The notes under the pieces were generated by a model. The model made no database searches, was not told where the DNA came from, and was given only the letters and a program-made list of their open reading frames with translations. Made by a program: the position numbers and the translations under genes. From Phytoseiulus persimilis (Eukaryota > Arthropoda > Arachnida > Mesostigmata > Phytoseiidae): a stretch of DNA of 64,000 bases. The stretch spans positions 14,756,001 to 14,820,000 of the forward strand of contig CM075103.1 of the NCBI GenBank assembly GCA_037576195.1, written 5' to 3'. Positions within the stretch are counted from its first letter, which is position 1. Each line of letters begins with the position of its first letter. This document shows, piece by piece, positions 55,225 through 64,000 of this stretch.

Positions 55225-55617
55225 ATGCTGCAGACTCATTTACGATCGTCAGAACAACACGAAAATCCAATACAAGACTTCACCGTTTGCAAGGTTTTAA
55301 GACACACGGGAGTCCCCTATCCTAGCCTGAACCGAAGTTGTAAAGCTTCGAAAGTGGACAAATTTCGTCCCTTAAATGACGACGCGAACCCAGACTGGTC
55401 CCTCAAGGTATTCGATAAAAACGTTCCCACGTTAAAATCTTGTCTGCTCTCGTTCCGCCGCGCCGTCGAGCCCATGGTTTCCGAATTAAAAACACACGAA
55501 AGTTCCATGTTTTGGCTCCTAAATCGGTTGGTTCTAATCGAAAAGAAGCTCCATGCAGTTCGAATCAACATGATTCTGTTGCGTTCTTATCCAGCTTTCG
55601 AACGCTCTGAGCCATGA
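55225..55617 (+). CDS. Hypothetical 130-residue helical protein
   Basis: An intact ATG-to-TGA frame. The first half is polar with His and Pro. The second half is helical with regular Leu, Val and Arg, containing two segments with Trp and Leu runs (MFWLLNRLVLIEKKL). No signal peptide. It needs no intron and no domain is recognised. A minus-strand frame 55317-55571 is probably its shadow. Confidence 0.4.
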   Translation: MLQTHLRSSEQHENPIQDFTVCKVLRHTGVPYPSLNRSCKASKVDKFRPLNDDANPDWSLKVFDKNVPTLKSCLLSFRRAVEPMVSELKTHESSMFWLLNRLVLIEKKLHAVRINMILLRSYPAFERSEP

Positions 55618-55924
55618 GTCCCTAACATTTTTTCTTGCTGCTCGGTAAGCGTTGGAAGAATGTCAATAATTTCGGCGATTCCCAGCGGTTCGTCTCTTTC
55701 TCCCGCATGAATCGGAGGTAGTCGAGGGTAATCTGAGAGATCCAAATACGGCAGAACGAGTCACTCTGAGGTAGGTACCGAGCAATACATAATATGTTGG
55801 TTCAGAAATCTGAAAAATCCCCGCATTCCGCTGTACCCGTTGACCAGGCAGGAATCTTTTTCCCCTGATTATCTCATTGAGGGTCTCCGGGAATTCCTTA
55901 GCTGCCGCATGATCGAAGGGTCGG

Positions 55925-56535
55925 GTACCAGTTACCTGAATCCCAGTTATCCGAATCCAAATTACCCTCTCTCACCGCTAAATCCATGGAGCGCTGAAGC
56001 TCCATGTCCGTTTCGGGCGCCGACAAAACTTTGGAACTTCAAGTCAGCCAATACTGTTCCAGTCTCCTATCCCGATTGAAGTTCTCAATATTTCTACTAG
56101 GACTTCGAAAGTCGTCCTTCACAGTGAGGTATCGTTTTTATTATTCTTATCTTGATACTTTTTCGTTAATTTACTGCGCGCGCTTTTCGGGAGAGCCGGC
56201 CACATGCCGGAGGACCTAGTAGATCCCCGCGAGTTTTGGTCGTGGGTTTCCAAGATTCTCAAGCCATATTTGTATTTCGCACGTCACATCTGAGGCTGGA
56301 GATTTGTGAAAATACACTGTACACTGCGCTGTACTTCACTGTACGAACACGACTTTGTATATTCGTATGGTTTGCGCCCTCCTTGCGTCAGAGTGATGGA
56401 TATCTCTTTCAGTCAGTTTCTATGCTTCTCCTCGGGATACGTCGTGACTCTAAACTCTAGAGCGGGAGGATTTTGCGGTGAGAGAGGGTAATTTGGAGTC
56501 GGGTAACTGGGATTCGGGTAACTGGGATAGGACGG
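55925..56535. mobile_element. MITE with long inverted ends
   Basis: The left end (CAGTTACCTGAATCCCAG, followed by TTATCCGAATCC and AAATTACCCTCTCTCACCGC) recurs in reverse complement at about 56473-56530. The roughly 600-bp interior holds no coding domain. It lies within or beside a Tigger-like transposase remnant and may be a pogo-type MITE. Confidence 0.7.
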
Positions 56536-57025
56536 ATCGAAGGACGCGCACTCCCCTCTATCTTGATGTCGTGGAGAGCCCGGCGCTCCTTGAATCGCAT
56601 GAACCGACCCGAGCTCGCAATACGCTCCCTGTCGGACTCTTGAGTGAGCTTCGTTTCCAGAGTATTGAGCAGGGATCGGGCTTTTTGTTGAAACATGCCC
56701 TTGCTGAGGAGGACCCGATCGCGCGAAACCTTCTCCATCCAGAGATAGACGAGGTCCCCCATTTAATCGTATATTTTTCCGCGTCGCTTGGGTATAATGC
56801 TTTTCCGGTCATGAAGATCCGTCCACTATCATGAATTATCGAGGAGATGGTCGTTCGACTCATTCTGACTGCCGACGCTATCGCGGAGACCTTCCGCCCT
56901 TGGTCGTGACGTTTCAACATGTTCAACATCTCTCTGAAAATGATGCTCTGCCTCCTGCTGGAGGAATCGGGTCCATGACTATCGTTCGGAGAGGGGGACA
57001 CCATGTTCGCTGATGGCACTCGCAA
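56530..57025 (-). pseudogene. Tigger/CENP-B-type transposase N-terminal remnant
   Basis: One frame (57025 downwards) carries a pipsqueak-type HTH: a Lys-Arg-His-Asp-x-Gly-Arg-Lys-Val block followed by ISSIIHDSG. A second frame (56762 downwards) continues with the CENP-B-type HTH: LVYLWMEKV, then FMRFKERRALHDIKIEGSA. The two halves are in different frames, so a frameshift separates them, and the catalytic DDE part is missing. The remnant ends where the MITE begins. Confidence 0.75.
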
Positions 57026-57482
57026 CTTGAAAACTTTTCGGAATCACTGTTGTGCTCGGTACTCCGGTGTCCTCTGTGTTGGAATTCATGCCTCGACCAT
57101 CTCCATGAAAACCGTCGGACGATTCAAACTGCTTGACGGTGCAGAAATCGTTCTGGGTTCCAATGTGATCCTGAAATGACGTGAAAAAATTCATTCCGAC
57201 TGGGAAAAATGCGAGGCGACGTAAGTCGAGTCCCCACTGTACGAGTTTTTGGAACGATTTTCGGCATTAAAGATGTGATTCTCTATCTCATCACGGTTCA
57301 TCAACCGACATCCAGAATAGTTCATCGCGCTAACGTTTTTTTTTTCGAAGCTTGATTCATTCGAGGATCTCCAATCTTGATTTGAATATGATACCCATTT
57401 CGCCCATGCCATGAATCAATCGATATTGCAGCTCCCGCAGCGTCCGATCGCTAACTTAGACGTCATCCTCAACACAGCCATT

Positions 57483-57935
57483 GAATACGAACGGCAAGCA
57501 GTCGACGAGTAAATCGAGTGTTCTCTCACATCCGTCACATCGACGTGTTGTGGATATATTCCGAGCTCAGATTTCTCACTCTCGCCAAGGAAACCTCGTA
57601 TTTGCCGGATGTCACTTTTCTGAGACATGTTATAAGACCCACGACTGGTTTGAGCTCGCTGAGATACGTTCTCTGTAGCGGCCTCATTCTGCAGCGGAAA
57701 TCATTCATCCCGGATTGGGGGTTTGCGGGACACGCGACTGTATCCCTCTATGCAAAATCATCACATCGCACAGGGGGAATCCCTCTACATGACTCGCTTC
57801 GCTTGAATTCAGCTCACTCGGACTCCGCGCTCTACATAGAGGTCTCATGCACTCGGAGGGTCTCAGAATCGGGAGAGGGTTTCTGGTCGGAGAAAAGGGT
57901 TCGGGGAAAAGGGAGAACACCCTGGGGAGGTGGCT
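57483..57935 (+). repeat. Dispersed repeat, third copy
   Basis: It matches 6570-6985 in the same two blocks and order, with spacing differences. No transposase frame. Confidence 0.6.
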
Positions 57936-58146
57936 GACGAGGAGGAGAACGTGCACAACCTCATGAAAATAGCATTAGCAGCGCGTTTTCCCCCAATCTA
58001 GGAATTTCAGCCGACTTTTCGTAGAATGAGACTGGCGCTCATGATGACGACACCCATGAGAAACACAAAGGAACGACACAGTACGAAATTCATATTATTA
58101 TCGACGTTAGCGAAGTAAAACCCGTTCGCGCACCGGGTCGAGTACG

Positions 58147-59203
58147 ATGGGACGCGGCACAACCCTGACGAGTGAAGAAGAAAACAAAATTAGTGCTTTT
58201 AGCGAAGTTGGTCTGAGCCTAAAGGCCATTGCACGCAAGATAGGTAGGACGAGGTGTACGGTGCGTGCTTTCTTGCAAGATCAGCAAGCTTACGGGTCGA
58301 AGCGGAACGAAGGAGGGGAATCTCAGTTGTCCGAACGGGATCGACGTCGGATAGTGACCGCTGCTGCCAAAACCTGGCGGGAGTCCTGGATCTAAAGGTT
58401 TCAATATGGACCGTCGAGCGCGCGATTTCGGCTTCCCCGGTGCTCAAATTAGACAGGATGCAGACTGTCCCGCGCCTCAGGAAGGAGCACATCGAGGCCA
58501 GAGTGGCATCCGAGAGAGGAAACATGGATGGAGATTGGACAGCGGTGGGTCTGATGAGGAGGAGTACGGACGAGTCGAGTCAGAGCCTCCTTGTGGTTTT
58601 CCAAGTCAATTTTCTATTCCTAGGTCATCTTTTCTGATGGAAAGAAGTTCAACTCAGACGGACCCGATGTCTATGCGAGTTATTGGAGAGATCTGCGGAA
58701 GGAAGCGGTGGTTTTCTCCGAGCAGAACTTCGGCGGTGGCTCCGTCATGGTATGGGCTGCGTTCAGTCGGGCGGGGAAACTGGAATTGCAGTTTGTGTCC
58801 AATAAAACGAAGACCGCCAATTACGTCGCGATCTTGGGAAATAGTCTGGAGCCTTTTCTGATCTATTTCGAAGATGAACACTGGACGATCCAGCAGGACA
58901 ACGTACGGATCCACACGAGCAGAGGAACGTCAGCCTGGTTTCGCTTGGAGAACATCACCAATCCAGATTGGCCGGCCTGTTCTCCTGACATGGATCCGGT
59001 GGAGAACCTGTGGGCAATCATGATGCGCCGCGTATGCGCTGATAACAAGCATTATGAGCTATGACACCGTTGGAGAACTGAAAGAGGCAACTGAAAGCGC
59101 AAGGCTCGGCGTAGAGTACTCATACTCGGGAACCTCATCGACAGCATGAAACGCCGCGTTTTTCAACTAATAAAGCGATCTGAGAGGCTCACAGACTACT
59201 GAG
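58147..59203 (+). pseudogene. Tc1-type DD34E transposase, frameshifted
   Basis: The first frame (58147-58395) encodes the paired-like HTH region (SLKAIARKIGRTRCTVRAFL). The second (about 58380-58510) continues it. The third (58622-59064) holds the catalytic core: Phe-Ser-Asp, GGGSVMVWAAFS, QQDNVRIHTS and SPDMDPVENLW; 34 residues separate the second Asp from the Glu, as in Tc1 elements. A last frame (about 59126-59203) gives the C-terminus ending in TGA. At least three frame changes disable it. Terminal inverted repeats were not found. Confidence 0.88.
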
Positions 59204-59580
59204 AATTCACGCCCTGAATTGTCTCATAGAAAACGAGCACTTCCCTGTCATAGCACAGCTAGATGTGGAGGGCTTTTGTGGGGTGTCGTTACCATCTGCA
59301 CCGGTCTTTTTCCACGGAAATTCGGCTGAAATTCTCAAGTCGGGGATAAAGTCACTGCCAATGGTATTTTCCTGATCTAGTGATCGTTCTGATTCTCGTA
59401 AGCCACCTCACCCTGCCCTATTTGTCAAAATCGGGGGGTGTCGTATTCAGCTGCACCGCACTTCATATATGTTCCTGAGGTCCCAAGACATGAATTCATC
59501 CGTTTCCGCGTGTAGTGATAGCCAACAAAGATTCCGGTACCCGTTGCCGCGACAAAAACCTTTCCAACGACAATCGTGAT

Positions 59581-60358
59581 CTAGACTAACGATGTCGAGT
59601 TCCTCTTTCGGGGATCAGGTTGAGGAGTCTCACCGTTGGTCGAAGTCGGTGGGTCAATGGTTGAAGAGAGCTCAAGCATCCCGAATCTCAGAATCGGGAA
59701 GCTTATCTTCCCAAAAATTATATTGTCGAGTTCGACCTTATGACAATTCGTAGACCATTTTTTGGAAATCCGCAAGCCCTGAGTCTCCAAGCGGAAGTTC
59801 AGAAACTCCGACGCGAGTCCACATTTCGAGAGGTGATCAGTCCCGCTGTGAACTGGTGCGGGGTTCTCCACCCCCGCACCAAGGGCCGTCATACGGTCAC
59901 CCTCTCCCTCGATAACTCGGAGCCTGTAGGAGTCTGCCAATCCAATTGCGGCTCCGTTGTCCATTAACGGAGTCGGCGCTTGAACGTGATTGAATCCTTG
60001 AAGCAATCCACTTAGGAATGCTGCTGACTGGGCTACAGAGGTCGCTGCAATCCGCTCCAACTCTGCGCTGGAGGAACTCGTCGTCTTTTGCAGAGACGAA
60101 TCCCATTCCACTGGTCCCCGACTTTCGAGTGACGGAGCAGCTTTCCCGATCGGAATCTGGGAAGAGGTAGAACTCTTCATCCCCGGTTTTCTCGAGAACC
60201 ATTCTCTGAGTTTCTCCGAGGATATTCAGATCATCGACGCACAACGCCACGGCCAGTGCATTCTCCTTTGCCCCCGCCCCCTGAAGACACGAGGATGTGT
60301 GCTGCTCTGGGACGATTCCAATTCGAGTAGGGTTGATTTCGATTTTTCGTGCCAGCAT
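59581..60358 (-). CDS. Hypothetical two-exon protein of 244 residues
   Basis: Exon 60358-60200 (ATG, 53 codons) joins exon 60156-59581 by a 43-nt intron with a GTTCTC donor and a polypyrimidine acceptor (TACCTCTTCCCAG), in phase 0. The N-terminus is mixed with an Ala/Val/Leu segment and an acidic turn. The middle is Ser/Thr/Ala-rich with a helix containing Gln and Phe, followed by a Gly- and Asp-containing part. The C-terminus is Pro/Thr/Ser-rich. Both exons are also open beyond the splice sites in their own frames. Family unknown. Confidence 0.5.
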
Positions 60359-61310
60359 TCTGAACCTCAGTGACTTCTAGACAACTCTTCCTTCGACTCG
60401 GGAAATTTTAGGAGATCCGTTTCGCATGGAATCTTCAGGCGGCTGAACAGAGCGCAGTCGCCTCCTGAATTTGGCTCTCATTGTGAACGTTTTCCTACTG
60501 CTGAACGGAGTCCTTCATATCGGTTCAGCAATCCTGACTGAAGTTGATAACAGCACGGATCAATGTCTATCGATACTCAGGCGACGTTGTTGACTGAATC
60601 AATACTCTGCTTCGATTCCGAACCGTCGACGCTATTAGTCAAAAACCTAGCGGAGAAACGAACGTGCTTCTTCATTGCGGTCCAGAGGGTGACGCCATGC
60701 GATCTGACGCATCACCAGGTTCCGGGCTGAAAAAGGAAAAACAGACCAGGTACCACCCGCATTCGAATCCGTGAAAATTTCAGAGAATAAGCGTTCTATA
60801 GAGCACGATAATGAGATGTCCACAGCAATCTATGTTGCTCTCAAGCTATAGCTTCGATCTCAATTCCAGCGAATCTAGTTGTTCATCGACATGGGATCGT
60901 GATCCATTGCAGAGAGGAGCTCCAAATAGTGCTCCGTCCGGGGATTCGAGCCTCCGGGTCTCGTCAGTTCCCTAGAGAGCTGGGATCAACCTCGAAGCTC
61001 CAAAATCTCCTGCTGATACAGCGCGTTCTATATTCCGCCTATAGTTTCGCTGGTGGTATATCCCCACGAGGGGTTGGCTGATGGAAGTATTGAGTTCCAA
61101 AGGCCTACTTGTCCTGTAGAGGGAAAAAGCGGCGGAAGAACCCAAGACTCGGACTCCGCAGCAAACAGGCAGGCTACACAAATGCAATTCAAGTAGCATC
61201 AAGCTTGGAGTTACTGCCAGCAGTGCTTCCTCAACACTGGATAGGGTCCTCTACCGCCATTCCACGGTTCTGTTTGCTCGGAGGGGACCGAGATTAATTG
61301 CAAGTAAACG
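60359..61310. other. Nothing recognised
   Basis: Only short frames without domain or splice support. Confidence 0.4.
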
Positions 61311-61701
61311 ATGAATGAAACGTACGTGATACGGAAACGCTGGAGAAGCTACATGGAGACTTCATACACCGACGAGAGATGCGATCTCGTAGGGTTGGCA
61401 GGACTCGAGTTCTTTCAGCTCCCGCTCTACCGTTGGAGTCTGGGCTGGAGCTTCGAACAAATTCGCGCCCAGTTCCTTCCCCAAGAATGACCGACAGCAC
61501 GACGTCTTTGATTCAAACTGCCTTTCGTTACTTTGAATTTAATCATAACTAGACATCAAATCCGCACCCCACAGATCGGAAACGAACTTTTCTCAGTTCT
61601 GTCTCGTGGATTGAGAGTATTCCCACAAGTTACCGAAGCTGTCGACAAGTTCCTCGCTCGGTCGTGTGTCTGCTCTCAGACGTTCTGGACATGACAGTCA
61701 G
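61311..61701 (+). CDS. Small ORF and nearby coding-like exon
   Basis: A 59-codon ATG frame (61311-61490) has balanced composition with four Trp, Leu, Phe and Tyr and ends in TGA. Downstream, after the acceptor CGCACCCCACAG, 61575-61701 is open and coding-like (Ser, Arg, Val and Cys rich) up to a GTGAGC donor. They may be two exons of one plus-strand gene, though the join is not resolved. Family unknown. Confidence 0.25.
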
Positions 61702-62598
61702 GTGAGCGGTGGGACGGGTTGGACGGGTCCCCTGAGAAGCGGGAGAATGTATTCACCAGGAATTGACGAAAAGTGAAAGCTGATTGTCGCGAGCCTTCTC
61801 AGAGGAACGGTCGAGATCCGATCTCAGCGAATCATCCGTGACCATGAATGATGACAGAAATATCTATGGAATCGACCCCGTCGCGGCTGACCAACTCATT
61901 CCGGAGATGTGGCCCAGAGACCGATCGACAGTCGACGTGATTTCTCTGAGCTCTCCATGACACAAATTGTCGGGTCGCACCTCATGTTTGCGAGTGACTT
62001 CTCATTCAGCCGACACCATCGAATTCATGGGATCGTGCTATCCTTCTTCAGACAAACGTTGACAACGAGATCGTTGAGGCAATGCTCATTTCAGCTTTTT
62101 TATTTTCAGTCATCAAAAAGGAAGGATAGAACTCAAATTACATGGAGACTCCACTGTTCCACCACGCGTCTCGGATGAAGTCTTCCAGAAGTTCTTCTGC
62201 AAGCGCAAACTATCGCGACATTCAAATTCTCTATGTTGGCTGCTGATGTCCAGGTATGATCTGTCGAGAGCCCAGCTTGCTCTCTCGGGATCACGGAATC
62301 CTCCAATAACAGGGTGGTAGCTGTAAGCTGGGCCACGACCATGGACCCCCTTCTCCATTCGGGCAGTAGAACTTGCAAGACGCAAAACAGCAGGCAGACC
62401 GACCAGCGGTTACAAGAGCACTCGATGTGGCTCAGCGACGGGGGTCTCCCGGCGGGCTTGGGTGGCCCACCACATCGGACAGACCGAGCGCCCGTCCTCT
62501 GATGTCGTACATGAATCGCCCCAAATCGAACAGCGGCAGCGAAGACGGCTTGGTGTGGGCTTGAACCGGCGCCTGGACATGCCGAAATTCTTCCTTCG

Positions 62599-63640
62599 CT
62601 AGTTCGTCGTCCTAATGTAGTCGTTTTGGGCCTTCACGCCGTACTCGATCACTTGGGCCCCGCTGCCGCTCAGGAGCATTTTCAGCCAAGCGAACTTCTG
62701 AGCCGGGCTCAGATCTTCCCGACCATGGACCTTCTCCATTAAATGGTTCCACCACATACGGAAAGTTTTAGAGTCGCCCTCGAATTTCCGGACGCCCATC
62801 ACAAACCTTGATCCGTCCCTCGGGTCTTCTCCGAGGACCTCATTGATCTCGGATTTCGAAGTGGGCGATATGAGGCCTTTCTCCTCCAACAGGGCATCAG
62901 GGCGCGTCTCCGTTTGTTCCGGCGCACCCCTGAATTCTGATGGGTCGTTTCAGCTGGTCCGAGCTCCCTCGTCGGGTACAGACGAGAGAAACATTGCGTT
63001 CTAACCAAAGCCGCAACCTTGCAGCAGACGATGAGCTTGTCTCCTAGGAGGCTCGCGGGAAAGTTCCTCAAAATAACGTCCTGTCGCTTCAAATCCTCGA
63101 TTCCCCAGCCTTATCCTGGGGCGGACCTCACTGGCTCGTCGCTGCCGAGAACCCTGATGATTTTGTTCCTGGCATTGAGGAGGGCGAAGTCGAACTTTGC
63201 CACAACACCATTGGCCTCACAGAACAACAGGTAGATGGAAACCCCGGTCTCTTGACCTCGATGCAGACCGTTGGGGTACAAGCTTAGATGCCATTGGTTC
63301 CCGCCGTTGGACTCGGACAGGAACGAAGGGCTATCGATGATCTCTTAATATGTTGAAAAAACCTGGAGTGGTCGATGGTCCAGACGTACCTGATTTCGTT
63401 GATGCTGTTTGGATGCATACCGTTGGGGCGCAGCCTGAGACGGCTTTAGGTGGACTCGGACCCGAACGGGAAAGTGACGTTGCTGATTGCGTAGATCGGG
63501 AACCGATTGGAATCCTCGTTCTGGATCCGCAGGAGGCGAGGAACCTAGCATGCAGTTTGAATGCAGCTCAGAACCAAGCGCCAGAGGACGTGACATCGAT
63601 TTAAATCGGAAGGCGCTCAAGCGTTGGAGATGGTGATTCT
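62599..63640 (-). pseudogene. Decayed MATH domain joined to a BEL/Pao-like Gag segment
   Basis: From about 63400 downwards the sequence matches the MATH gene at 50733, with a frameshift near 63345 and an in-frame TAA near 63110 (before Gly-Trp-Gly). Upstream, 63420-63500 repeats a second fragment of the same fold, also with a stop. Downstream, an open frame continues through SEFRGAP-like sequence shared with the intact copy and then encodes FEGDSKTFRMWWNHLMEKVH and QKFAWLKMLLSG, which resembles the DUF1759 Gag region of BEL/Pao retroelements (Phe-x-Gly-Asp, Trp, Val-His, Lys-Phe-x-x-Leu-Lys-x-Leu-Leu-x-Gly). The frame ends in TAG at 62599. Confidence 0.7.
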
Positions 63641-64000
63641 TTGACCCTCCTATTGACACTAAAAGGGAGCAGGCCGAGCTTGCCCTTGTTTGAACCCCTC
63701 CATGGTCAAGTGCACGTTTTCCCGCCGGTGTGCAACACTCCCATCCGATTCCAATCGCTTTCTGAATTCATCGAGCTCGGGTCAGACCCGCAGGTGGACG
63801 CCCAAAGGGAGCGAGCGATCTGATTGGTGATGGGATCGGATTTTCCTTGTAAGGGAGTAGCCGATACTGACTTCTGTGTTCGCCTTTCGATCCGATTTCA
63901 TGGTTGAAACCAGTGTTTGGAAGCCTACTCGAATTGAATCAAGTTCGACTGAATATGGCCAGATTTTCTTGCTCCCAGCTCACCAAGCTAGTTCGGTAGT

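Overview
The window reads as nuclear DNA of a small-genome arthropod, plausibly a mite (inference from an arthropod-type gene and transposon content, near-balanced base composition and very short introns; not proven). Coding regions are split by GT-AG introns, many only about 43-53 nt long, and both strands are used densely. There is no bacterial gene layout, rRNA, tRNA or CRISPR array that I can see.

Left part (1-15.9 kb): a polylinker-like stretch at 99-134, a five-exon minus-strand gene (1080-3487) that carries a foldback element in one intron, and head-to-head with it a three-exon mini-homeobox gene (3662-5276) whose homeodomain lacks the normal Gln50/Asn51/Arg53 recognition residues. A dispersed repeat family (three copies in the window), several short-intron hypothetical genes (8185-8594, 9763-10838, 13255-13904, 14351-15463) and a 2.2 kb stretch without a recognisable gene follow.

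Middle (15.9-28.3 kb): the largest gene is an ARAP/RhoGAP15B-type Rho GTPase-activating protein (15880-25032, at least 20 exons) with an N-terminal run of YxxP motifs and proline-rich segments, PH-like pieces, RhoGAP, Ras-association and C-terminal PH regions. No ArfGAP zinc finger was found. It is followed, on the other strand, by a complete seven-exon orthologue of the protein N-terminal methyltransferase NTMT1/METTL11A (26295-27980).

Right part (28-64 kb) is accessory: two copies of a hAT-like element with AACCGC-rich subterminal repeats (one with an 8-bp target duplication, one interrupted by a non-LTR retrotransposon), two further hAT-like insertions with 8-bp target duplications, hAT, Tc1 (DD34E) and Tigger/CENP-B-type transposase remnants, a large imperfect palindrome, a roughly 2.3-2.7 kb duplication carrying twin genes for a small four-cysteine secreted protein, a single-exon MATH-domain gene with a TATA box, and a decayed MATH relative joined to a BEL/Pao-like Gag segment. 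Several hypothetical short-intron genes lie between these. Exon models were assembled by eye from reading frame, splice sites and phase, so those without a family match remain predictions.
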